From Lawsonibacter sp. (GTDB lineage: Bacteria > Bacillota > Clostridia > Oscillospirales > Oscillospiraceae), in assembly GCA_022798855.1 (NCBI GenBank), contig JAAWNI010000114.1:1-7332 (forward strand): 7,332 bases of DNA. Direction: 5' to 3'. The notes below the pieces were generated by a model that did no database searches, had not been told where the DNA came from, and saw only the letters and a list, made by a program, of their open reading frames with translations. This document shows positions 1-6,097 of the stretch, piece after piece. Within the stretch, counting starts at the first letter, position 1; each line of letters begins with the position of its first letter. The position numbers were made by a program, and so were the translations under genes.

Positions 1-107
1 GACAAGGCAAATTTTCGCAGAAATACTGGATGTATTGCAAGAAAATTTAACGCGGTATGACGGCAAAAGGCCCGTCAAGCGGCGTGCTGAGAGATATTAA
101 ACAGGCT
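1..107. repeat. structured intergenic element, probably a dispersed repeat
   Basis: This stretch lies downstream of the minus-strand thioesterase gene and has no credible ORF. It folds into two stem-loops. In the first, AAATTTTC (9-16) pairs with GAAAATTT (41-48), with an inner AATAC (22-26) / GTATT (32-36) stem around the loop TGGAT. In the second, GACGG (59-63) pairs with CCGTC (72-76). The long outer arms and the conserved look of the spacer suggest a mobile or structured element rather than a simple terminator. I have an imprecise memory of similar sequences scattered between genes in Oscillospiraceae genomes, but cannot verify it. The left end may lie outside the window. Confidence 0.4.
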
Positions 108-482
108 CTAAGATTTCCCGCTCTGGCTCCGGTCCTTGTTGGGCACCATGATCCGCAGGTGGGAGCCCTCGCCGCACTTGCCCTTCTCGTCGTGGACCTC
201 GATGTCGAACCACAGCTTCCGCCGCTCCACGGAGCGCAGGGTGGCGGTGGCGGTCACCTTCATGCCCACTGGGGTGGACGCCAGATGGCGGACGTGGGCC
301 TCGGCGCCCACGGTGGTCATGCCCTCCTCCAGATACTCCTGGGCCAGCTCCAGGGCGCATATCTCCATCAATGCCAGCATGTTGGGGGTGGAGAGGATCT
401 TGGCCCCTGCGGTCCCGACCCGCTTGGCGGTCATGGTGTCGTCCACCGTCCAGGTGAGGCTGTGCTGAGTGGGTTTTTCCAT
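108..482 (-). CDS. FlK-like hotdog thioesterase family protein
   Basis: This 124-residue cytoplasmic protein of the single-domain hotdog thioesterase family (fluoroacetyl-CoA thioesterase FlK type, COG5496) is predicted to hydrolyse a small acyl-CoA. The FlK residues Thr42, Glu50, Gly69 and His76 match Thr32 (in STPNMLALME), Glu40, Gly59 and His66 (in HVRHLASTPVG) at identical spacing, so the active site looks complete. Length is normal for the family. The ATG at 482 is preferred because AGGAG (492-496) lies 9 nt upstream. An in-frame TTG at 491 would touch that ribosome binding site and is unlikely. The gene follows the ankyrin gene on the same strand, but the 97-bp gap is almost filled by a palindromic element, so co-transcription is uncertain. 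No promoter is obvious. The substrate is unknown and nothing nearby points to fluoroacetate; a general acyl-CoA housekeeping role is as likely. Confidence 0.85.
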   Translation of the reverse strand: MEKPTQHSLTWTVDDTMTAKRVGTAGAKILSTPNMLALMEICALELAQEYLEEGMTTVGAEAHVRHLASTPVGMKVTATATLRSVERRKLWFDIEVHDEKGKCGEGSHLRIMVPNKDRSQSGKS

Positions 483-500
483 ATTTGTCAACTCCTATTC

Positions 501-579
501 TGTAGGGGCGGGTATTACCCGCCCGTTTTCTGCCTAAAACTCCGCATTGTCCTACGGGCGGATGATATCCGCCCCTACA
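501..579. repeat. paired inverted REP-like palindromes (BIME-like, 79 bp)
   Basis: Two hairpins face each other. On the plus strand GTAG (502-505) is followed directly by GGGCGGGT (506-513), loop ATT, ACCCGCCC (517-524). On the minus strand GTAG (578-575) is followed directly by GGGCGGAT, a 3-nt loop and ATCCGCCC (574-556). The outer ends TGTAGGGGCG (501-510) and CGCCCCTACA (570-579) are perfect inverted repeats. A GTAG tetranucleotide before a GC-rich stem, in inverted pairs, is the known layout of REP/BIME elements mobilised by RAYT (IS200/IS605-related) transposases. Assignment to that class is inference. The element directly abuts the ankyrin stop codon (580-582) and ends 5 bp upstream of the thioesterase ribosome binding site. 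It has no coding capacity. Confidence 0.65.
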
Positions 580-1386
580 TCACGTCTTTTGATAGTAGGC
601 CCGAAGGACCGGCTCCAGCTCCCGCCATTTGATCTCGTACATCTGGCGGTAGTCCTCCAGGGTGTAGTAGGGCGTGACCAGCCGCTCCTTTCCACGGTAT
701 GTCTCAGTGTAAGGCTTGAAGGCGTCGGAATCCGGGTCCAGGCCATACAGGCCGTCCAACAGCTCCCGGTCTTCCTCCAAATTCCGCAGGATCACCGAAC
801 TGCTGGGCAGACCGTCCTTGTTGGGCGGCTTAAAGTCGTGGATATCCGCCCCGTGCTTTAAGAGTTCGTCCAACACCGCCTTGAGCATCTCCCGCAGCTG
901 GCGGTTCTCCTGCTTGCTCTCCTCCACGTAGTAGCTGGGATAGGACTTGCGGGCAAACTGGTCGTACTGCTCCAGGGCGTGCTGCCAGGCGCCGCCGCCG
1001 TAGGAGGCCTTCTGGTTGGGATCCATCCCCATGTCCAGCAGGCGGCGGAGGAGCAGAAAGTAGCCCTTGCTCCGCTCCGGGCCAGGGCCGACGGTATGCC
1101 CCGCCCGCATAAAGCACTGGACGATGGCGTCGTACCAGATGGGGGCGCCGAAATTGCTGCCGTAGGGGTTGATGGCATCCGCAAAGTTCACATCCGCCCC
1201 CCGGTCCAGGAGCAGGTGGGCCACCTCCAGGTTGTCGCTTTTGATGGCCACCATCAGGGGCGATTGGCCGTCGTCCTTTTTGGGCGGAGCCTTGGCCAGG
1301 CAGGAGATCAGGTCCGGTTTTTTGTCCAGAATGGCCGCGACCTCCTCCAAGTTGCCCCGGCGGATCATGGTAAACAGCTTTTTCAT
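580..1386 (-). CDS. ankyrin-repeat domain protein
   Basis: This 268-residue soluble protein has no signal peptide or membrane segment. The clearest ankyrin repeat is residues 39-70 (DDGQSPLMVAIKSDNLEVAH, then LLLDRGADVNFAD). A degenerate first repeat occupies about 1-33, a third about 75-127 (ending LLDMGMDPNQ) and a fourth about 130-187 (ending LLKHGADIHDF). The charged, Tyr-rich C-terminal 80 residues show no repeat and I do not recognise them. Ankyrin repeats mediate protein-protein binding; the partner is unknown. The ATG (1386-1384) overlaps the upstream DUF4177 stop as ATGA, with AAGGAG 7 nt upstream, so the two are translationally coupled. The stop codon touches the palindromic element at 501-579. 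Confidence 0.85.
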   Translation of the reverse strand: MKKLFTMIRRGNLEEVAAILDKKPDLISCLAKAPPKKDDGQSPLMVAIKSDNLEVAHLLLDRGADVNFADAINPYGSNFGAPIWYDAIVQCFMRAGHTVGPGPERSKGYFLLLRRLLDMGMDPNQKASYGGGAWQHALEQYDQFARKSYPSYYVEESKQENRQLREMLKAVLDELLKHGADIHDFKPPNKDGLPSSSVILRNLEEDRELLDGLYGLDPDSDAFKPYTETYRGKERLVTPYYTLEDYRQMYEIKWRELEPVLRAYYQKT

Positions 1387-1568
1387 GGCAGCTCCTTTTC
1401 AAAAACCAGGTCCATCTCTCCAATGAAGCCGTTACTCTGTATTGTTGGAATCCAGCCTACATATCGCCAGCCATCCTCAGCACGACGGGCAATTACCTCT
1501 TTATGATCCTCAATTTTCAGCCGCATAACCCCTTTTGTATAAACGCGCTCATATTCATAGGTATACAT
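1383..1568 (-). CDS. DUF4177-like small protein
   Basis: This 61-residue protein runs from MYTYEYERVYTKGV to DLVFEKELP. The N-terminal YEYERV strand, the central EDGWRYVGWIP and the C-terminal LVFEK strand match the pattern of DUF4177, a small beta-rich family of unknown function whose members typically show 'L...GW...G' followed by a hydrophobic strand. The start is ATG 1568, with GAGGAG 8 nt upstream; the longer open frame reaching 1907 runs antisense through the TIGR03936 gene and is not real. The stop overlaps the ankyrin start (ATGA), so the pair is one transcriptional and probably functional unit. Upstream lies a hairpin cluster, and no convincing promoter is visible between it and the start. 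Confidence 0.75.
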   Translation of the reverse strand: MYTYEYERVYTKGVMRLKIEDHKEVIARRAEDGWRYVGWIPTIQSNGFIGEMDLVFEKELP

Positions 1569-1596
1569 AATATTGCTCCTCTTTCCTGTCAACGGA

Positions 1597-1718
1597 ATCC
1601 CCCCGCCACTTCGTGGCCCTCCCCCCCTTTTGCAAGGGGGGCTTTCGATGCGGAACGCTGCCGTTCTCCAAAGGCCCCCTTGCCAAAGGGGGCCGGACAC
1701 GGCAAGCCGTGTCCCTAC
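1597..1718. repeat. cluster of five consecutive hairpins, one REP-like
   Basis: The spacer between the TIGR03936 stop (1724) and the DUF4177 start is packed with stem-loops: GCCAC/GTGGC (1605-1617); CCCCCCTT/AAGGGGGG (1622-1641, loop TTGC); GAACG/CGTTC (1653-1666); GGCCCCCTT/AAGGGGGCC (1673-1694, loop GCCA); GGACACGGC/GCCGTGTCC (1695-1714, loop AA). The last is preceded on the minus strand by GTAG (1718-1715), directly next to its stem. Hairpins 2 and 4 are variants of one C-run/G-run unit. Read on the minus strand the cluster begins 5 bp after the TIGR03936 stop codon and could act as an attenuator or RNA-stabilising structure, but no T-tract follows. It is probably a composite of dispersed palindromic elements. 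Confidence 0.65.
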
Positions 1719-1723
1719 GAGTG

Positions 1724-2389
1724 TTACCGGAAGGGCTTCCCCTCCCCGTCCAGCACCTCCCGGCGGTGGAAGGAGACGAAATCGGGGGTATATTCCGGGT
1801 ATTCGGCGCAGAAGGCGGAGCGGATCAGCTCCGGATTGAGCCCGGGGTTCTGGGCGGACACCACCAGATCCACCATCATGGCGTCGCTCTGACACTCCAT
1901 ATGCCACTTCCGAATGCGGGGGATCAGGTCCACCTCGGTACTGCCGGCCTTGGCCTTGTTGGACTTCTTCCTCACCACCAGGCTCTCCCGGCTCAGCAGC
2001 TCCGACATGGCGGGTTCGGCTTCCTGGGGCCGGCCCTCGTGGTAGTCAAAGGCCATGATGTAGTTGACATAACACAGCTCCTTCAGCTTCCTGGACCCCG
2101 GGTAGCACTGGTGGACCACGATGCCCTCGGGCATGGCGGCGGTGAGCCGGCCGGGGACTTCCTCATAGCTTGTCCCCTCCAGAAGATGGAACTCCAAAAT
2201 CTCGCACTGGCTGGAGAAGCCCACCGACAGGGGCAGGGCGATGGACACGAAGGGATGGGGGTTGAAGCCCTCGGTGTGCTTGATGGGGATTTTGGCCCGG
2301 GAAAAGGCCCGCTGGAAGGTGCGCATCAGGTCCAGATGGGAGATATACCGGGCCCGCCCTGTCTTGGTGAACAACAGCCGGTCAGCCAC
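1724..2389 (-). CDS. TIGR03936/DUF2344 radical SAM-associated protein
   Basis: This protein of about 221 residues partners the TIGR03960 radical SAM protein encoded just upstream. Diagnostic stretches are FTKTGRARYISHLDLMRTFQ near the N-terminus and HTEGFNPHP at about residues 38-46. It has no Cys cluster of its own and no signal peptide. In some bacteria the two proteins are fused; their biochemical role is unknown. I choose GTG 2389 because GGGAGG (2403-2398) sits 8 nt upstream and family members begin close to the RLLFTKTG strand. GTG 2398, three codons earlier, overlaps that ribosome binding site. From 2389 the gene overlaps the upstream stop by 8 nt, implying translational coupling. The frame ends with TAA (1726-1724), directly before a hairpin cluster. 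Confidence 0.9.
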   Translation of the reverse strand: MADRLLFTKTGRARYISHLDLMRTFQRAFSRAKIPIKHTEGFNPHPFVSIALPLSVGFSSQCEILEFHLLEGTSYEEVPGRLTAAMPEGIVVHQCYPGSRKLKELCYVNYIMAFDYHEGRPQEAEPAMSELLSRESLVVRKKSNKAKAGSTEVDLIPRIRKWHMECQSDAMMVDLVVSAQNPGLNPELIRSAFCAEYPEYTPDFVSFHRREVLDGEGKPFR

Positions 2390-4220
2390 AGCGGCCACCT
2401 CCCGTCAGCAATTGATTGGCCCCGCAGCCGGAGCAGCGGGTGCGGCAGTCAGGGGTGGTGGCGGAGCCATAGCACAACTCCCGCTCCCGCCAGAGAAAAC
2501 CGGCGCTTACCCCGGTGGACAGCCGGCTCCAGGGGAAGACCTCCTCCCTGCCCCGCTCGCGGCGGGCGTAAAAGTCCCCGTCCAGGCCGCAGGCGTCCAG
2601 GCCGTCCAGCCACCGCTGGTAGTCAAAGTATTCCGTCCAGGAGTCCATCTTCCCCCCGTGCTCCCAGACCCACTCCAGCACGTCGGCCAGCCGCCGGTCC
2701 CCCCGGGACAAAATGGCTTCCAGATAGCTGGTCTGAGGGTCGTGCCAGTTGTAGGTGATGGACTTGTCCCGCTTCAGGGCGTCCCGCAGCAGGTCCACCC
2801 GCCGCTGGTACTCCTCCGCAGTGATCTGCCCCTCCCACTGAAAGGCGGTGTGGGGCTTGGGGACAAACCAGGAGGTGGACACGGTAATCCGTACCCCCCT
2901 GGCCTTATTGGGGGCGTACTCCCGCCAAGTGAAGTAGACCTTCCGGGCCAGGTCGGCGATGCCCAATACATCCTCGTCAGTCTCGGTGGGCAGGCCCAGC
3001 ATGAAGTAGAGCTTCACCCCGCTCCACCCTCCGGCGAAGGCGGTTTTGCAGGATTGCAACAAGTCCTCCTCCCGGAGGTTCTTGTTGATGGCATCCCGCA
3101 GGCGCTGGGTGCCCGCTTCGGGGGCGAAGGTCAGCCCGCCCCGGCGCACCCGCTGGAGCCGCTCCATCAGGCTCATGGAGAAGGTGTCGGCCCGCAGAGA
3201 GGGCAAAGAGAGCCCGATGTTCCGGGGGGCGCAGTAGTCCAGCAGCTCGTCGCACAGGGGCAGCAGCTGGGGGTAGTCGGTGGAGGACAGGCTGGACAAG
3301 GTCATCTCCTGATAGCCTGAGTCCTCGCAGGCTTCCCTGCCGTACCTGGACAGCAGCTCCGGGCTGCGGGACCGCACCGGCCGGTAGGCATAGCCCGCCT
3401 GGCAAAACCGACAGCCCCGGATGCAGCCCCGGAAGAGCTCCAGCATCACCCGGTCGTGGACGATCTCGGTGGAGGGAATGATGGTTTTTACCGGGAAATA
3501 GGCCTGATCCATGTCCTGAACAATGCGCTTGGTGACCAGCTCCGGAGCCCCCTCCTGGACCTCGATTTTCTCCAGGGCGCCGTCCTCCCGGTACACCGGC
3601 TCATACAGCGAGGGCACATAGATGCCCTCGATTTTGGCGGCTTCCTCCAGGAATTCCTCCTTGGACCAGCCCTCCTCCTTCGCCTGGTGGTAGAGGTCCA
3701 GATACTCCAGGGTGACCTCCTCCCCCTCTCCCAGGACAAAGAGGTCCACAAAGGGAGCCAGGGGCTCCGGGTTGTAGCAGCAGGTCCCCCCCGCCACCAC
3801 CAGCGGCGTCAGCTCTGGCCGGTCCCCGCTCCGCAGGGCCAGACCGGCCAGATCCAGCATGTTCAATACGTTGGTATAGGCCATTTCATAGCCCAGAGAG
3901 AAGCCGATCACGTCAAAATCGGAGATGGGGTCGCCGCTCTCCAGTCCGTAGAGGAGCAGGCCCTCCCGGCGCATCTCCTCCTCCATATCCCCCCAAGGGG
4001 CAAAACAGCGCTCGCACCAGATGTCGGGCCGCTGGTTCATCACTCCGTAGAGTATGCGGCAGCCCAGATTGGACATGCCAATCTCGTAGGTATCCGGAAA
4101 GCAGAGGGCAAAACGGAGTTTCACCTCCCGCTTGTCCTTGACAACAGCGTTGTACTCGCCGCCGGTATAACGGGCCGGTTTTTGTACCTTTGGCAGGATA
4201 TGCTCTAAAATTCGGTTCAT
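2382..4220 (-). CDS. TIGR03960 family B12-binding-like/radical SAM protein
   Basis: This 612-residue cytoplasmic protein has three parts. Residues about 30-180 form a B12-binding-like Rossmann region (FPDTYEIGMSNLG; VVAGGTCCYNPEPLAPFVDL; LGEGEE). A radical SAM barrel follows, with its 4Fe-4S motif CxxxCxxC at Cys266, Cys270 and Cys273 (RGCIRGCRFCQAG) and FAPEAGTQRLR around 365-375. A second CxxxCxxC at Cys592, Cys596 and Cys599 lies in the C-terminal tail and may bind another cluster or metal. Length and architecture match TIGR03960. The reaction is unknown. GGAGGG lies 6 nt before the ATG. The gene begins 34 bp after the M50 stop and its own stop overlaps the TIGR03936 start, so it belongs to the four-gene operon. 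Large open frames on the opposite strand are codon-bias shadows. Confidence 0.93.
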   Translation of the reverse strand: MNRILEHILPKVQKPARYTGGEYNAVVKDKREVKLRFALCFPDTYEIGMSNLGCRILYGVMNQRPDIWCERCFAPWGDMEEEMRREGLLLYGLESGDPISDFDVIGFSLGYEMAYTNVLNMLDLAGLALRSGDRPELTPLVVAGGTCCYNPEPLAPFVDLFVLGEGEEVTLEYLDLYHQAKEEGWSKEEFLEEAAKIEGIYVPSLYEPVYREDGALEKIEVQEGAPELVTKRIVQDMDQAYFPVKTIIPSTEIVHDRVMLELFRGCIRGCRFCQAGYAYRPVRSRSPELLSRYGREACEDSGYQEMTLSSLSSTDYPQLLPLCDELLDYCAPRNIGLSLPSLRADTFSMSLMERLQRVRRGGLTFAPEAGTQRLRDAINKNLREEDLLQSCKTAFAGGWSGVKLYFMLGLPTETDEDVLGIADLARKVYFTWREYAPNKARGVRITVSTSWFVPKPHTAFQWEGQITAEEYQRRVDLLRDALKRDKSITYNWHDPQTSYLEAILSRGDRRLADVLEWVWEHGGKMDSWTEYFDYQRWLDGLDACGLDGDFYARRERGREEVFPWSRLSTGVSAGFLWRERELCYGSATTPDCRTRCSGCGANQLLTGGGRCG

Positions 4221-4254
4221 CTTCTTCCCTCCAGGTCATGATCAGACACAGAGG

Positions 4255-4872
4255 TTATTGTACCTTTTTCCTGCCCCGCTGACAAGCCCTATTTCTCTTT
4301 CTTCCATAAATATTTTGACGAAATATCCCAGCCGACAGCCAAACCGCCGCCAACAGCAGCGTAAAATTCCCCCTGAGCCCCGCCAGCAGCAGACCCGCCG
4401 CCGCCATCCCAAGGGCGCACAGGCCATCCAGCCAGCCGCCCACCCGCCCGGCCAGATCGGGCCCGGACAGCAGCGCCAGGGTGCAGTACACCGCCCTCCC
4501 TCCGTCCAGCCGCCCCACCGGGGCCAGATTGAAGAGCGCCAGGGCCAGATTCAGCCCGGCGAACAGCAGCCCTTCCTCAAAGCAGCAGAAAATCAGTGCC
4601 AACAGCAGGTTTACCCCGGGCCCTGCCAGGGCGGTCAGGCCCTCCTGCCAGTACCCCAGGGGGTGCTCCAGCACCATCTCTGCCCCGATTACTGTCAAGC
4701 GCATTCCCTTTACAGATTTCCCGCAGGCCAGGATGGCGGCGTAGTGCCCCAATTCATGGACCGCACAGGCCAGCATCGCCATTGGAACAAGGCAGGATGG
4801 GTCTATGTAGTTCAGCCAGGCCACCAGCAGTAGGAATCCTCCCGTTGCCTCTACCCTGCCCAGCCGGATCAT
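4255..4872 (-). CDS. M50 family intramembrane metalloprotease (SpoIVFB-like)
   Basis: This 205-residue polytopic membrane protein of the site-2 protease family carries the zinc motif HELGH (His39, Glu40, His43) in a hydrophobic helix, AGPGVNLLLA at 83-92, and the second catalytic motif NLAPVGRLDGGR (115-126), in which Asp123 is the third ligand. Hydrophobic stretches lie at about 11-50, 76-117 and 147-184. It is shorter than Bacillus SpoIVFB and lacks a C-terminal CBS domain. The start ATG overlaps the M23 stop (ATGA), so the two are translationally coupled. M23-type followed by M50 matches spoIVFA-spoIVFB, where the protease cleaves pro-sigma-K in the mother cell. That substrate is inferred from synteny and not shown by this sequence; another membrane substrate is possible. 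Confidence 0.88.
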   Translation of the reverse strand: MIRLGRVEATGGFLLLVAWLNYIDPSCLVPMAMLACAVHELGHYAAILACGKSVKGMRLTVIGAEMVLEHPLGYWQEGLTALAGPGVNLLLALIFCCFEEGLLFAGLNLALALFNLAPVGRLDGGRAVYCTLALLSGPDLAGRVGGWLDGLCALGMAAAGLLLAGLRGNFTLLLAAVWLSAGIFRQNIYGRKRNRACQRGRKKVQ

Positions 4873-5912
4873 TGCCCTAAAAAGTCCACATAATAGGCGG
4901 GGTTCAGGTGCATTTTATTGAATTTCAGCTCCAAATGCAGATGCGGGCCGGTGGACGACCCTGTGGAGCCGATCCTGGCCACCGTGTCCCCCATTGATAC
5001 CCTCTGGCCCTTTACAACCTCCACCTTGCTGCAGTGTGCGTAAAAAGACTTTACACCATTCCCGTGGTCCAACTGGAAGTAGAGTCCGTATGAGTCGTCC
5101 TCCCCGGTGTACTCCACCGTTCCATCGGCAAAGGCGGCGATGGGGTCCCCCATATGTCCGCTGATGTCCGCGCCCGTGTGAAAGTGGTACTCCCCGTCAA
5201 TGGGGTGGTCCCGGTAACCGTATGGGGAGTTGAGATACCCCTTAACAGGAGCCATGGTTTCCAGATCTCCCAAGGACAGTTGGTCCATTGTGTAATTTTT
5301 TGGCAGCTCCGGACCGGAGTAGTCCGATGCCGCCACCAGAGTCCCCGCCGCGGGCACCGCAGGGGCTGGCTCTTCCTTTGGGGCCTCCTCCACTACAGGC
5401 TCCTCCGGCTCCCTCTCAACCTGAGGAACCTCCAGTCCAAAGCGGGAGATTTGGGTGTAATGGGCAGTGCGCGCCGCCAACACCGGCGTTTGGCTCAGAA
5501 AGCTCAGCTCCTCCGCAACCATGCTCTCAGGCGCCGGCGGTGTAAAGGTTATCTCGTTGACAGGTATTTCCTCCGCGCTGCCGCCAAATACCTCCACACA
5601 AAATGCCCCTATGTCGGACAAAACTGTGTCGCTCTCCGCTAATGACTTTCCCAGATTGGACAGCGCCGCTTCAAAGTCCAAATCAGTGGAAATAAGAGTG
5701 AGGATATTGTTCCGGACCTGTACCAGCCGCTGCGGGAAAATACCGTTCCAGAGAAAAACCGTTAAAAATAAAACCAGACAGACCGCTAACTGTATCAGAC
5801 GGACACGCTCTTGGCTGTGCCCCATCCTCTTCTGCCGGCTTCGCCCCGGCACGGCTCTGTAATAGGAAACGCTCCTTGACCGGTTTACCCCCGCTGCGCC
5901 CTGATCGTACAT
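4869..5912 (-). CDS. membrane-anchored M23 (LytM) peptidase, SpoIVFA/SpoIIQ-like
   Basis: This 347-residue protein has a basic cytoplasmic N-terminus (1-37), one transmembrane helix (about 38-58), a stalk, a Pro/Glu-rich linker (about 163-190) and a C-terminal LytM domain (about 222-347). All M23 zinc and catalytic residues are present: His245 and Asp249 in HFHTGADI, His293 in YAHCSK, and His324 and His326 in GPHLHLEL. A peptidoglycan endopeptidase is therefore plausible, whereas Bacillus SpoIVFA has a degenerate domain. The ATG (5912) has a strong AAAGGAGG site about 8 nt upstream. As first gene of the operon, directly before the M50 protease, it most likely scaffolds or regulates that protease during sporulation. 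A SpoIIQ-like channel role is the alternative. It diverges from the tRNA-Pro gene; I see no clear minus-strand promoter in the 107-bp gap. Confidence 0.88.
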   Translation of the reverse strand: MYDQGAAGVNRSRSVSYYRAVPGRSRQKRMGHSQERVRLIQLAVCLVLFLTVFLWNGIFPQRLVQVRNNILTLISTDLDFEAALSNLGKSLAESDTVLSDIGAFCVEVFGGSAEEIPVNEITFTPPAPESMVAEELSFLSQTPVLAARTAHYTQISRFGLEVPQVEREPEEPVVEEAPKEEPAPAVPAAGTLVAASDYSGPELPKNYTMDQLSLGDLETMAPVKGYLNSPYGYRDHPIDGEYHFHTGADISGHMGDPIAAFADGTVEYTGEDDSYGLYFQLDHGNGVKSFYAHCSKVEVVKGQRVSMGDTVARIGSTGSSTGPHLHLELKFNKMHLNPAYYVDFLGQ

Positions 5913-5976
5913 GATTTCTCCTCCTTTTTCCTGCTGTCTTTTAGCAGTCTATTCGGAAAAATATAGAATATTACTC

Positions 5977-6005
5977 TTGACAGAACGTCTAGAAAATATT
6001 ATGAT
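5977..6005 (+). promoter_or_regulatory. sigma-A promoter of tRNA-Pro
   Basis: A perfect -35 TTGACA (5977-5982), a 17-bp spacer and -10 TATGAT (6000-6005, one mismatch to TATAAT) lie 14 bp before the mature tRNA 5' end. This is what a strong stable-RNA promoter should look like. It sits in the divergent gap with the M23 operon, so that operon's promoter must overlap it or lie very close. Confidence 0.85.
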
Positions 6006-6019
6006 AGTAAACGGTCCAT

Positions 6020-6096
6020 CCGGGCGTGGCGAAGCTTGGTATCGCGCTTGGTTCGGGTCCAAGAGACCGTGGGTTCAAATCCCGCCGCTCGGACCA
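6020..6096 (+). tRNA. tRNA-Pro (anticodon CGG)
   Basis: A complete 77-nt cloverleaf. The acceptor CCGGGCG (6020-6026) pairs with CGCTCGG (6086-6092) with one G-U pair; the discriminator is A6093 and CCA is encoded (6094-6096). The D stem is GCGA/TCGC, the anticodon stem CTTGG (6047-6051)/CCAAG (6059-6063), and the loop TTCGGGT gives anticodon CGG (6054-6056), reading CCG proline codons. The T arm is GTGGG (6069-6073), TTCAAAT, CCCGC (6081-6085). The C1-G72 pair and A73 are typical of tRNA-Pro. It stands alone, transcribed opposite to the M23 operon. Confidence 0.96.
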
Positions 6097-6097
6097 T

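Noticed and set aside
1579..1584. TTGACA-like sequence (minus strand, about 1590-1585) as promoter for the DUF4177 gene
   Set aside because: The corresponding -10 position falls on the start codon, so transcription would begin inside the gene.
1597..1718. CRISPR array
   Set aside because: There are several hairpins but no constant-length direct repeats with unique spacers.
1569..1907. N-terminal extension of the DUF4177 frame upstream of ATG 1568
   Set aside because: It crosses the hairpin cluster and the antisense end of TIGR03936. The ribosome binding site and family length fit ATG 1568.
1613..2758. 381-codon plus-strand ORF
   Set aside because: It spans the hairpin cluster and two real antisense genes, and its composition is low-complexity Pro/Gly/Arg.
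2241..3320. Long plus-strand ORF (359 codons) opposite the TIGR03960 gene
   Set aside because: It is rich in Pro/Gly/Gln with no domain pattern, as expected from the GC-rich third positions of the real minus-strand gene.
3456..4208. 250-codon plus-strand ORF opposite the TIGR03960 gene
   Set aside because: It is a codon-bias shadow; the minus strand carries a recognisable radical SAM protein throughout.
5931..5947. CTGCT/AGCAG hairpin in the M23 leader as a riboswitch or attenuator
   Set aside because: It has only 5 bp, no T-tract and no larger structure around it; chance is sufficient.
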